A stretch of DNA of 64,000 nucleotides from DASQBT01 sp049578545 (GTDB taxonomy: Bacteria > Pseudomonadota > Gammaproteobacteria > Burkholderiales > Thiobacillaceae), in NCBI GenBank assembly GCA_049578545.1, contig JBAUMF010000068.1, positions 36,036 to 100,035 on the forward strand, read 5' to 3'. This document shows positions 36,387 to 44,944 of the stretch, piece by piece; position 1 is the first letter of the stretch; every line of letters begins with the position of its first letter. Below the pieces are notes generated by a model. It was not told the origin of the DNA, did no database searches, and saw only the letters and a list, made by a program, of their open reading frames with translations. The translations under genes and the position numbers were made by a program.

Positions 36387-37595
36387 ATGAACCTGCACGA
36401 CACCTTTAGCTTCTCCGCTTCTACCCTGCGTTCCCAGCACATTCGCTCGTTGCTGATCATCGCCGCCATGGCCCTGGGCGTAGGCGCGGTAGTGGTGCTG
36501 ACCGCCCTAGGTGAAGGCGCACGGCGCTATGTCCTCAACCAGTTTGCGTCCATCGGCACCAATATCGTCATCGTGCTGCCCGGCCGGACAGAAACAACCG
36601 GCTTCATGCCCGGAAATCTGACCGGCGAAACCCCCCGGGACCTGACCCTGGATGATGCCAAGGCCTTGCTGATGCTGCCCACCGTTCGACGGATTGCACC
36701 ATTGAATGTGGGCACCAGTGAAATCACTGCGGGCGGCATACTGAAGGAGGCCATCATCCTTGGCAGCACACAGGATTTTCTCGCCGTGCGCCATATGCAA
36801 TTGAGCACCGGCCGCTTCATCGAAACGCCGCAATGGGACAATGCCCCGCCCCAGATTGTGCTTGGAACCGCATTGGTCAAGGACCTTTTTCCCGGGAAAA
36901 ATCCGCTGGGCCAATGGGTACGCCTTGGCGACCGGCGCTTCCGCGTAGTCGGTACCCTGGCTCCCCAGGGAGAGGCCATGGGTTTCAACACCGACGAAAC
37001 AGCCATCATTCCGGTCAATCAGGCGCAAAGTCTGCTCAACATATCTTCCCTGTTCCGCATTCTGGTGGAAGCAAAAAGCCGGCCCGCCATCGAGCCTGCA
37101 AAACAGGCCATCAAAGACACCCTCAAGCAGCGCCACGAGGGAGAAGAGGACGTGACGATCATTACCCAGGACGCGATACTGGCGACCTTCGACAAGATTT
37201 TCCGCGCCCTTACGCTGGCGGTTGGCGGGATCGCCGCCATCAGCCTGGCCGTAGCCGGGATCCTGGTGATGAATGTGATGCTGGTGGCCGTTGCGCAGCG
37301 GACCAGCGAAATCGGGCTGCTCAAGGCCCTGGGCGCACAGGCTGCCGACATTCGCCGCCTGTTTTTTACTGAGGCCGCGCTGCTCTCCCTGTTCGGCGCC
37401 GCCGGCGGCCTTGTCCTGGGATACGGAGGCAGTGCGATTCTGCGTGGATTCTACCCGACACTGCCGGCCTATCCGCCGCTTTGGGCGGTTGGGGCGGGCG
37501 TCGCCACCGCTCTGATCACCGGGGTCTTGTTTGCACTGCTGCCTGCCAACCGGGCTGCACGACTGGACCCGGTTTTTGCACTGGGCCGTAAATGA
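36387..37595 (+). CDS. MacB-type ABC transporter permease (first of two)
   Basis: A 402-residue permease with one N-terminal membrane helix (IRSLLIIAAMALGVGAVVVLTALG), a large periplasmic MacB core of about 220 residues, and three helices near the C terminus (LTLAVGGIAAISLAVAGILVMNVMLV and following). The motif RTSEIGLLKALGAQAADIRRLF is the FtsX/MacB coupling segment. It is a tandem relative of the next gene and overlaps it by four bases. Two different permeases with one ATPase imply a heterodimer. Confidence 0.93.
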   Translation: MNLHDTFSFSASTLRSQHIRSLLIIAAMALGVGAVVVLTALGEGARRYVLNQFASIGTNIVIVLPGRTETTGFMPGNLTGETPRDLTLDDAKALLMLPTVRRIAPLNVGTSEITAGGILKEAIILGSTQDFLAVRHMQLSTGRFIETPQWDNAPPQIVLGTALVKDLFPGKNPLGQWVRLGDRRFRVVGTLAPQGEAMGFNTDETAIIPVNQAQSLLNISSLFRILVEAKSRPAIEPAKQAIKDTLKQRHEGEEDVTIITQDAILATFDKIFRALTLAVGGIAAISLAVAGILVMNVMLVAVAQRTSEIGLLKALGAQAADIRRLFFTEAALLSLFGAAGGLVLGYGGSAILRGFYPTLPAYPPLWAVGAGVATALITGVLFALLPANRAARLDPVFALGRK

Positions 37596-38791
37596 GCTTC
37601 CTCGACAGCATCAAATTTGCCGCAAGATCTCTTGGTGCCCAGCGCTTGCGAACCGCGTTGTCGGCAGCCGGCATTGCGGTCGGTATTGCCGCAGTCATTT
37701 TGTTGACTTCGATCGGCTCTGGAATTCAGCAGTTCGTCATTGCCGAGTTTACCCAGTTTGGCACTCACCTGATCGGCATTACCCCGGGCAAAACCCAGGC
37801 TCATGGTGCGCAGGTTGGCATGATCGGGACCGTCCGGCCCCTTACCATTGACGATGCCCAGTCCCTGTCCCGACTGGCACTGGTGGAGGCGACCAATCCG
37901 GTGGTAACTGGCAACGCGCAGGTAAAGGCCAATGGGCACAGCCGGCGCGTGACACTGTATGGCACCGGCTCCAATTTGCCCCAGGTCCTGAACATGAATG
38001 TGGCCGTGGGTCGCTATCTGCCATTGGATAATCCGGATGCCCCCAGGGCCTTCGCCGTGCTGGGCGCCAAGGTGCGCAAGGAATTGTTTGGCGCGCTGAA
38101 CCCGCTGGGTGAGCGTATCGATGTTGGCGGGCAGCGTTACCGCATTGTTGGCGTGATGGAAGCAAAGGGCCAGGTATTGGGTTTTGATCTGGACGATACG
38201 GTGTATATCCCTGTCAGCAAGGCACTCGAACTGTTCAATCGTTCCAGTCTGATGGAAATCGATGTGACCTACAAACCACAGGTGCAATTGGACGAGGTGG
38301 TCCAGTCGATGAAAAGACTGCTGATCACCCGGCATGGTCTGGAAGACTTCACCATTACACCTCAGCAACAGATGCTTTCCACCCTGAACACGGTACTGGA
38401 AGTGCTGACTTTCGCAGTGGGTGCGCTGGGTGGCATCTCCCTGCTTGTGGGTGCCGTGGGCATCGTCACCCTGATGCATATCGCTGTTACCGAACGAACC
38501 AACGAGATCGGCCTGCTCACCGCCCTGGGCGCAACGCGCGCCAGGGTTCGCACCTTGTTCCTGATGGAGGCGATCGCGCTGTCTACCTCCGGCGGACTGC
38601 TGGGACTGGCCATAGGCGGCGGGTTTGCCTGGTTGCTGAAAACCTTTCTCCCTGCGCTGCCGGTGGTTACGCCGTGGAATTATGTATTCGGCGCATTGCT
38701 CATTTCGGTCTTGATCGGGCTTGTCGCAGGCGTCTATCCGGCTATGCAGGCCGCCAGGCTGGACCCGGTTGAAGCCCTGCACACCGAATAA
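37592..38791 (+). CDS. MacB-type ABC transporter permease (second of two)
   Basis: A 399-residue permease with the same layout as its neighbour: an N-terminal helix (LRTALSAAGIAVGIAAVILLTSIG), a periplasmic domain, and three C-terminal helices (FAVGALGGISLLVGAVGIVTLMHI onward). The coupling motif is ERTNEIGLLTALGATRARVRTLF. The two permeases are paralogues that have diverged clearly, consistent with an obligate pair. The archease gene begins 12 bases after the stop, so the RNA-repair genes may be on the same transcript. Confidence 0.93.
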   Translation: MSFLDSIKFAARSLGAQRLRTALSAAGIAVGIAAVILLTSIGSGIQQFVIAEFTQFGTHLIGITPGKTQAHGAQVGMIGTVRPLTIDDAQSLSRLALVEATNPVVTGNAQVKANGHSRRVTLYGTGSNLPQVLNMNVAVGRYLPLDNPDAPRAFAVLGAKVRKELFGALNPLGERIDVGGQRYRIVGVMEAKGQVLGFDLDDTVYIPVSKALELFNRSSLMEIDVTYKPQVQLDEVVQSMKRLLITRHGLEDFTITPQQQMLSTLNTVLEVLTFAVGALGGISLLVGAVGIVTLMHIAVTERTNEIGLLTALGATRARVRTLFLMEAIALSTSGGLLGLAIGGGFAWLLKTFLPALPVVTPWNYVFGALLISVLIGLVAGVYPAMQAARLDPVEALHTE

Positions 38792-38803
38792 GCAGGGGTT
38801 GCA

Positions 38804-39220
38804 ATGGAAAATGGCAGCTTCGACTATTTTGCGCATGAAGCCGACATGGGGATCATCGGCCGTGGTCCGACACTGGCCAATGCCTTTGAATCAGCCGCAT
38901 CGGCCATGTTTGCCATCATGGCCGAACCTGCAAAAGTGCAACACCAGATTTCGGTTCAATTTGAATTCGAAGACGCCGACCCGGAATTCGCGCTGGTCAC
39001 CATGCTCAACCGTCTGCTGGCTGAAGCCCGAATTCGGCGCGCAATATTCTCCAAATTCAATGTGGTCCAGAACGGACTGCTCTGGAAAGTGGAAGCTCGT
39101 GGCGAGCCCTGGCGCGAAGAGCTGGAACGAGGTACCGAGGTCAAGGGCGCAACCCTGACCATGCTCTCTGTGAGACACTCGGAATCCGGCTGGGAAGCTC
39201 GTTGTGTTGTAGACGTATGA
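38804..39220 (+). CDS. Archease, RtcB cofactor
   Basis: A 138-residue archease that helps RtcB undergo guanylation and multiple turnover. The N-terminal signature FDYFAHEADMGIIGRGPTLANAFESAASAMFAI includes the conserved Asp that binds metal; the C terminus (GATLTMLSVRHSESGWEARCVVDV) contains the second conserved acidic residue. It lies seven bases before rtcB, the arrangement expected when RtcB depends on archease. Confidence 0.94.
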   Translation: MENGSFDYFAHEADMGIIGRGPTLANAFESAASAMFAIMAEPAKVQHQISVQFEFEDADPEFALVTMLNRLLAEARIRRAIFSKFNVVQNGLLWKVEARGEPWREELERGTEVKGATLTMLSVRHSESGWEARCVVDV

Positions 39221-39227
39221 GACCTTA

Positions 39228-40649
39228 ATGGACATTCACGGATTCAAGGAAACCGGACCGCAATGCTGGACTTTGGAGGCCAGCGCCGGCCACGCACCGG
39301 TAAAAATGTTCGCCAGCGAAGAATTGCTTGTGGCAATGGACGAGAAAGTGCGCGAACAGATCACCAATGTCGCCGCATTGCCCGGCCTGGTCGGCGCAGC
39401 CATGACCATGCCTGATGCGCACTGGGGTTATGGCTTTCCCATCGGTGGGGTGGCGGCTTTTGACGCAGACGCTGGCGGCATTATATCGGCGGGTGGCGTG
39501 GGCTTCGACATCTCCTGTGGCATCCGCTGTCTGCGCACCAATCTCTCATCGGACAGTCTTTTCGCCAAAGCGGAGGCGCTGGCCAACCAGCTCTTCCGTG
39601 ACATCCCTGCCGGGGTCGGTGAAGAGGGTGACATCAAACTGTCCACCCATGAAATTGACCAGGTCATGCTGGGTGGAGCGCAGTGGGCGGCTAAACAGGG
39701 TTACGGCACAGCTGAGGATCTGGAGTATGTGGAAGAACACGGCTGCGTGAGAGGAGCCAATCCAGACAGCGTGTCCGATCTGGCGAAAAAAAGGCAACGG
39801 GGCGAAATGGGTACGCTTGGCTCCGGCAACCATTATCTTGAAGTGCAAGTCGTTGACACGATTTTTGATACCAACGCCGCTGAAGCGTATGGCCTTGCGC
39901 TGGGCCAGATCGTCGTATCGATCCACTGTGGATCCCGTGGCCTGGGACATCAGATTGGCACCGACTATCTGGTGAGCCTAGCCCGTGCTGCTTCCAGACT
40001 TGGCATACACCTCCCCGACCGAGAACTTGCCTGTGCACCCATCAATTCGCCTGAGGGGCAGGAATATCTTGGCGCCATGAACGCCGCGATCAATATCGCA
40101 CTGGCCAATCGACAGATACTGGCGCACCTCACTCGAGACGCCTTTGCGCGGATCTTTCCCCAGGCGTTCCTTACCACCCTGTTTGACGTATCGCACAATA
40201 CCTGCAAGCTGGAAAAACATTCAGTCGAAGGCCGGGAAAGAATGCTCTACATTCATCGCAAAGGTGCCACCCGGGCATTTCCCCCCGGTCACCCTGATGT
40301 GCCCGACCGCTACAAGGCGGTCGGCCAGCCGGTCATCATCGGCGGCAGCATGGGCACCGGCTCCTATGTGCTGGCAGGGCTGCCGGGCAACCCGGCTCTT
40401 GCCTCCGCCTCCCATGGTGCCGGCCGCGCACTGAGCCGCCACGCGGCACTGAAGAGATGGAGCGGACGGACCCTGATCGACGAACTCCGGGCAAATGGCA
40501 TCCTGATCCGCACCCGTTCCATGCACGGTGCTGCGGAAGAGGCCCCTGGCGCCTACAAGGATGTGGATCTGGTTGCACGGGCAACAGAAGAAGCCGGCCT
40601 GGCAAAACGGGTGGCATTCCTCAAACCCAAGGTCTGCATCAAGGGCTAA
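39228..40649 (+). CDS. rtcB: RNA-splicing ligase RtcB
   Basis: GTP-dependent ligase joining 2',3'-cyclic phosphate (or 3'-phosphate) ends to 5'-OH ends. Manganese and active-site motifs are visible: GFDISCGIRCLR near residue 90, GSGNHYLEVQ near residue 200, HCGSRGLGHQIG near residue 233, VSHNTCKLE near residue 325 and MHGAAEEAPGAYKDVD near residue 430. The 473-residue length matches the longer archaeal-type RtcB rather than the roughly 408-residue E. coli enzyme. No rtcA or rtcR neighbour is present; the partner is archease. Confidence 0.96.
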   Translation: MDIHGFKETGPQCWTLEASAGHAPVKMFASEELLVAMDEKVREQITNVAALPGLVGAAMTMPDAHWGYGFPIGGVAAFDADAGGIISAGGVGFDISCGIRCLRTNLSSDSLFAKAEALANQLFRDIPAGVGEEGDIKLSTHEIDQVMLGGAQWAAKQGYGTAEDLEYVEEHGCVRGANPDSVSDLAKKRQRGEMGTLGSGNHYLEVQVVDTIFDTNAAEAYGLALGQIVVSIHCGSRGLGHQIGTDYLVSLARAASRLGIHLPDRELACAPINSPEGQEYLGAMNAAINIALANRQILAHLTRDAFARIFPQAFLTTLFDVSHNTCKLEKHSVEGRERMLYIHRKGATRAFPPGHPDVPDRYKAVGQPVIIGGSMGTGSYVLAGLPGNPALASASHGAGRALSRHAALKRWSGRTLIDELRANGILIRTRSMHGAAEEAPGAYKDVDLVARATEEAGLAKRVAFLKPKVCIKG

Positions 40650-40788
40650 GACTGTTTCAAATCAAGCTCGCCATATCTTCCAAATTCCTGATCACCGGCC
40701 TTGCTTGAGGCATGGATCCGCTCCCCGTGCCTGTATCAAGTCTTGCACTCGGTCTCCTGGGGAGCGACACAAAGAATAGAATACGACC

Positions 40789-41280
40789 ATGACAGGATTC
40801 GACATTCTGCTGTTTGCGCCCCACCTGCCTGCCCAGGGGAAAAAGGCCCGGGCCCATTTCACTTCATCCCATCTGGAAATTGAAGGACAGGCTGTTGATG
40901 CGCCGCTGGAAAGCATTGGCGTGACCCTGGGGGGATTGGATCACAAACAGCTTTATCTGTTCTGGCATCAGGAAGAAGGACGCTGGGCAATCAGCCCGCA
41001 AGATACGGAAGCTCAGGAAGCTTTGATCAAGGCTGCGCCTGCCCCAGTGAATACTTTGTTGAAGAACGCATCACGCGATATTCGCCAGCAGGGGCATCGC
41101 TTCAGGATGGTGCTCATCCTCCTTGCCCTGGCTGCAATAATTGCCATATTGCTGGCCGGCATCCTCTTTTGGCAATCTGACCGGATCGCAGGCTTGGCTG
41201 CCAATCACGTCAGTCTCGAGCAGCAGAAGCGGTTCAGCGAACAACCCTACGACTGGTCCAAGGTCGCGAAACGCGTCTGA
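40789..41280 (+). CDS. Conserved membrane protein resembling the N-terminal part of an M48 metallopeptidase
   Basis: A 163-residue protein: a soluble N-terminal half with beta character (residues 1-90), a membrane helix at about 106-130 (MVLILLALAAIIAILLAGILFW), and a short tail ending SLEQQKRFSEQPYDWSKVAKRV. The layout recalls the region in front of the catalytic domain in some M48 family proteins, but no HExxH motif exists, and the frame ends where that domain would begin. The next gene overlaps the stop (ATGA), so this looks like a settled short gene. Function unknown; the M48 comparison is tentative. Confidence 0.7.
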   Translation: MTGFDILLFAPHLPAQGKKARAHFTSSHLEIEGQAVDAPLESIGVTLGGLDHKQLYLFWHQEEGRWAISPQDTEAQEALIKAAPAPVNTLLKNASRDIRQQGHRFRMVLILLALAAIIAILLAGILFWQSDRIAGLAANHVSLEQQKRFSEQPYDWSKVAKRV

Positions 41281-41585
41281 TGAAACAGATCTACCTTGCC
41301 GCCAATCTCCCCGACGCCCAGGTGATGGTGGATGTGCTGGCGACGCAAGGCATCAGGGCACATATTTTCAATGCGCATGCAGTTGGAGGTGTGGGAGAAC
41401 TTGCGGCGACAAACTTGTGGCCTGAGGTATGGGTCGATGATGAAAGTCAGACTGAGCAGGCATTGAGCCTGATCAGACAGATCAACGAATCGTCAATCAA
41501 ACCGGAAAAGCGTTGCCCTAACTGCGGCGAGCAGAATCCCGGCAACTTTCTCAGCTGTTGGAATTGTCTTGCAGCGCTGGCGTAG
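41280..41585 (+). CDS. DUF2007-like protein with C-terminal zinc ribbon
   Basis: A 101-residue protein. The first 65 residues resemble the PII-like 'putative signal transducing' DUF2007 fold (YLAANLPDAQVMVDVLATQGI and the later PEVWVDDES strand). The end is a zinc ribbon with Cys79, Cys82, Cys93 and Cys96. It overlaps the preceding membrane-protein gene by one base in an ATGA-like junction. Its last 35 bases overlap the convergent gene on the other strand. Confidence 0.78.
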   Translation: MKQIYLAANLPDAQVMVDVLATQGIRAHIFNAHAVGGVGELAATNLWPEVWVDDESQTEQALSLIRQINESSIKPEKRCPNCGEQNPGNFLSCWNCLAALA

Positions 41586-41940
41586 TCGTATTCCCGCCAG
41601 TATGCGTTTCGTAATGACGCAGGAAGATGACTTCGAGCTCGTCGATAATTTCCACTGCAGGAATCCCGTGCATTACATGCTTGGTCATCTGCGCGGAAAC
41701 ATCGCTGAAGATCTTGTTCTGATCGAGCATCGGGTAGGTCTCGCGTAATCTGCGAACAGCTTTGATCACGCTCTCGCTTTGCGGACGCGGAATGTCGAGC
41801 GGAACCGCGGACACGTTCTCTTTAGGGGAAGCGTCCTCCTTGTTAGCCAGATACTCTGCGAATTCGAGTAGCATGACTTGACGCGCTTCAGACAGGCGGC
41901 GGAAATGATCCAGAAGTCTGCGTGCACCCGGATTCATCAA
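41551..41940 (-). CDS. Conserved hypothetical protein, 129 residues
   Basis: I do not recognise this protein. It is helical, with NPGARRLLDHFRRLSEARQVMLLEFAEYLAN at the start, an acidic middle and a Ser/Thr/Asn-rich tail. The start could be the first or second ATG (41940 or 41937). It lies 18 bases downstream of the LysR regulator gene on the same strand, so the two are probably co-transcribed, and it may be part of that regulatory unit. The C-terminal codons overlap the convergent DUF2007 gene. Confidence 0.65.
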   Translation of the reverse strand: MMNPGARRLLDHFRRLSEARQVMLLEFAEYLANKEDASPKENVSAVPLDIPRPQSESVIKAVRRLRETYPMLDQNKIFSDVSAQMTKHVMHGIPAVEIIDELEVIFLRHYETHTGGNTTTPALQDNSNS

Positions 41941-41958
41941 CTATCTCACTACCGCTAC

Positions 41959-42909
41959 TCACACGCGTGCTTTGGCCTTGCCTTGCGCACGCCGAATCGG
42001 GACCACTTCCACGCTGCACTGTGAGAATTGGGTCTCAATAAAGGAGATGAATGAATCCAGCAACTTGCTGCGGAATTTTTCCGGTGCATGAACCATGGAT
42101 AACTGTCTGAACAAGGGTGGGTCGAGCCGGACAGCCATTAGATCGCCAAGTTTGACTTCCTTGCTGATGGTTGACGAGGACAGGATGGCAATTCCCAATC
42201 CGGCTTCAACGGCACCCTTGATCGCTTCGCGACTGCCGAGTTCCATTTCAATGTGAAGGTCGTCTGGATTGATGCCATTATTGCGAAAGTAGCGGTCGAT
42301 GACTTCGCGTGTTCCGGATCCCTGCTCACGTGACACATAAGGCTGTTCTGCCAGCTGTTTGGGCGTCACGACACATTTGGCTGCAAGTGGATGAGTGGGC
42401 GCACAAATCATCACCAGTTCATCGTCGCAACACGCGTGGGTTGAAAGATTGGGATGGTGAGAAGGTGACTCGATCAGACCCACATCCAGGGTGTGGTCAG
42501 CCACCTTGCTTTCGATGGTTTCAGAATTGGCGACAGTCAAGCGTGCCTGCACCTGTGGAAAACGCTTCTTGAATTCGCCCAGGAGTTTCGGCAGCTGATA
42601 TTCTGCAATGGTCGTCGATGCGCCAATCATCAGTGGGCCCGTCACTTGCCCAGTCATCTCGCCAACCCGCGCATCCATTTCAGCAGACAGGCCCAGAATA
42701 CGATCTGCATAGCCCATGACCAGTTCGCCCGCAGGAGTAAGCGAAATGCGGCCATGACTGCGTTCAAACAGACGCGTATTGAAATGCTCTTCCAGTTGCT
42801 TGATTTGAAAGGTCACTGCAGGCTGTGTCATGTAAAGCATTTCAGCCGCTTTGGTAAAACTTAGCTGTTTGGCTACGGTGTAAAATACTTGAAGTCTGCG
42901 GTCTGCCAT
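41959..42909 (-). CDS. LysR-type transcriptional regulator (CbbR/YeiE-like)
   Basis: A 316-residue LysR regulator. The winged helix-turn-helix is at residues 1-60 (FTKAAEMLYMTQPAVTFQIKQLEEHFNTRLFERS). The effector domain begins GPLMIGASTTIAEYQLPKLLGEFKKRFPQV near residue 90, a sequence style shared by CbbR, YeiE and CysL-type regulators. No cbb genes are in the window, so the target is not known. It diverges from lplT across 221 bases, where a dyad at 42944-42959 could be its operator. Confidence 0.9.
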   Translation of the reverse strand: MADRRLQVFYTVAKQLSFTKAAEMLYMTQPAVTFQIKQLEEHFNTRLFERSHGRISLTPAGELVMGYADRILGLSAEMDARVGEMTGQVTGPLMIGASTTIAEYQLPKLLGEFKKRFPQVQARLTVANSETIESKVADHTLDVGLIESPSHHPNLSTHACCDDELVMICAPTHPLAAKCVVTPKQLAEQPYVSREQGSGTREVIDRYFRNNGINPDDLHIEMELGSREAIKGAVEAGLGIAILSSSTISKEVKLGDLMAVRLDPPLFRQLSMVHAPEKFRSKLLDSFISFIETQFSQCSVEVVPIRRAQGKAKARV

Positions 42910-42943
42910 GGCGCCACCCGATTAACACGAACAAGAAAAGTTT

Positions 42944-42959
42944 TTTATTGAACCATAAA
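42944..42959. promoter_or_regulatory. Candidate LysR operator dyad
   Basis: TTTAT-N6-ATAAA, 35 bases upstream of the LysR regulator start. The A/T-rich dyad with a short spacer fits the T-N11-A style of LysR sites. Assignment is by position only. Confidence 0.35.
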
Positions 42960-43130
42960 TTTGACATTTAGCCAACCGCCGACTTTTGAATTCCTGACCG
43001 GCTCGATAGATTGTGACAGTTTCCCTTACAGGAATCTGGAATCAATTGGATCCTGAAACGCCGAGGAAATAATGATCGAAATTACCGAAACTGTCGGCAG
43101 CAAAATGCCCACATTTCTCCGAGCATTTAC

Positions 43131-44348
43131 TTGAACCGCACGTTCTACATCGTACTGGTTGCACAGTTCCTTTCTGCTCTTGCGGATAACGCGTTGCTGT
43201 TTGCGGCAATTGGTTTGTTGATGGCAGTCAATGCCCCTGACTGGCATCAGCCGATGCTGCAGGAATCGTTTGTTATCGCATACATCGCATTGGCGCCTTT
43301 TGTCGGGCCTTTCGCCGATGCGCTGCCCAAGGGACAAGTCATGTTTCTGGGAAATGCGCTCAAGTTCGTCGGCTGTCTGGCCATGCTGCTGAACCTCCAA
43401 CCCCTGCTCGCATACTCGGTCGTAGGCGTCGGCGCGGCGATATACTCGCCCGCCAAATACGGCATCTTGACTGAAATCCTGCCGCCAAAGAAGCTGGTCG
43501 CGGCAAACGGCTGGATGGAAGGAACGACCGTGGCTGCAATCGTCCTTGGAGCCATAATTGGCGGCTATCTGATCAACCCGGACGTCGCGCAGGCCGGCCT
43601 GTCCTGGCTTGCGAACCTTAGCCGGTTCACGGCACCGATGTTCGCTATTCTGGCCATTACCCTGCTTTACCTGTCAGCGGCGATCGTCAATTTGTTGATT
43701 CCTCACGTGCCCATCGACCACAAATTGCCGAAGAAGTCACCAGGCTTCATTTTGCATGACTTCTGGCATTCGTTTACGCTGTTGTGGAAAGATCCCCTTG
43801 GCCAGGTTTCCCTTGCCGTCACCACATTGTTTTGGGGTGTGGGTGCGACACTTCGACTGATCCTTCTCCCCTGGGCTGCATTCAATTTGGCGCTCGGCCT
43901 TGATCGCGCCACTCAGATGACGTCGCTGACGGCACTGGGCATTGCCATCGGTGCAACATTCGCCGGCAAGCTGGTAAGACTGGAGAAATCGGTCAAGGTC
44001 ATCCCGGCTGGGATTGCCATTGGGTTCCTCCCCATTCTGCTCATATGGATCACCAATGCCTGGGTGGCTGGAGCCATTCTGCTGCTGTCGGGAATCCTTT
44101 CGGGATTTTTCGTTGTGCCCATGAATGCCCTGCTCCAGCATCGTGGGCATTTGATCATGGGTGCGGGGCATTCGATTGCTGTACAGAATTTCAACGAGAA
44201 CATTGGCATTCTGATATTGATCGGCGCCTATGCACTGATGAGTCGATCCGATATGCACATCCATAGCATCATGCTTCTATTTGGCCTGTTCATCAGCATT
44301 GTCATGTCGCTGATCTGGATGCGACACCATAACGACGAAGTGCACTAG
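43131..44348 (+). CDS. lplT: Lysophospholipid transporter LplT
   Basis: Major-facilitator protein that flips lysophospholipids inward for re-acylation. The 405 residues include about twelve helices and the LplT signatures QFLSALADNALLFA near residue 12 and VGVGAAIYSPAKYGILTEILP near residue 98. The only usable start that gives the family N terminus is TTG at 43131, with a weak ribosome site. The acyltransferase partner Aas, often adjacent or fused in other bacteria, is not here. The stop overlaps the convergent methyltransferase stop by four bases. Confidence 0.9.
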   Translation: MNRTFYIVLVAQFLSALADNALLFAAIGLLMAVNAPDWHQPMLQESFVIAYIALAPFVGPFADALPKGQVMFLGNALKFVGCLAMLLNLQPLLAYSVVGVGAAIYSPAKYGILTEILPPKKLVAANGWMEGTTVAAIVLGAIIGGYLINPDVAQAGLSWLANLSRFTAPMFAILAITLLYLSAAIVNLLIPHVPIDHKLPKKSPGFILHDFWHSFTLLWKDPLGQVSLAVTTLFWGVGATLRLILLPWAAFNLALGLDRATQMTSLTALGIAIGATFAGKLVRLEKSVKVIPAGIAIGFLPILLIWITNAWVAGAILLLSGILSGFFVVPMNALLQHRGHLIMGAGHSIAVQNFNENIGILILIGAYALMSRSDMHIHSIMLLFGLFISIVMSLIWMRHHNDEVH

Positions 44349-44944
44349 ACCGACGGGCCAGGCTTTTGGGCGATGAGGGTATGAAATTTCTTCAGCGTAT
44401 TTTCCGGCGCGGGGAATTCATCGTGTTGGGACAGCAGGACTGCCCAGCCTTCAAACGCTTTGGCCAGTTCGTTTTCGCCAAACAGATAAAAGTGTCCGGG
44501 CTCGAACATGTCCAGGTAGGTGGTGCCTTCAATCAGCACATTGATGGCGGCAATGCCGCCAGGTTTGGTGTGGGCCTGGATGTCGGCCAGCATGGCGCGG
44601 GATTCCTCCTGCGGGAAGAACATCAGCAGGCCAATGGCCACGATGCTGTCGTAATCACCGTCGATCTCGAACTGGCCTAGATCCGCCTGATAGGCTGCCA
44701 GACCAAGCCCAAGCCGGTTGGCCGCGTGGTTGGCCCAATCGACCGCTGTGCGGCTGGCGTCGAGCGCCGTAACTTTGCACCCTCGCTTCGCGGCAGCAAT
44801 CGCCAGATTTCCCATGCCGCAGCCCAGATCGAGGACCCCCCCCGACAGGTGCGGCAGCGCAAGCTGTTCAAACGGATTGAGCGCGAATTCGCCCTTGGCG
44901 ACCTGCTGCTGGAACTGCTGGTCGAAGAAATGGATCGATTTCAT
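44345..44944 (-). CDS. Class I SAM-dependent methyltransferase (TehB-like)
   Basis: A 199-residue methyltransferase with motif I VLDLGCGMGNLAIAAAKRG near residue 38, the acidic loop VTALDASRTAVDW, and post-motif segment DYDSIVAIGLLMFFP. The general look is that of TehB/methyltransferase type 11-12 proteins; the substrate is unknown. The start overlaps the qmcA stop by four bases, so it is translated with the qmcA-nfeD pair. Confidence 0.85.
   Translation of the reverse strand: MKSIHFFDQQFQQQVAKGEFALNPFEQLALPHLSGGVLDLGCGMGNLAIAAAKRGCKVTALDASRTAVDWANHAANRLGLGLAAYQADLGQFEIDGDYDSIVAIGLLMFFPQEESRAMLADIQAHTKPGGIAAINVLIEGTTYLDMFEPGHFYLFGENELAKAFEGWAVLLSQHDEFPAPENTLKKFHTLIAQKPGPSV

Noticed and set aside
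43073..43190. Short frame starting ATG 43073 with a GAGGAAAT ribosome site ahead of lplT
   Set aside because: It has about 39 codons in another frame across the lplT start, with no recognisable features. It could be a leader peptide, but there is no support beyond the ribosome site.
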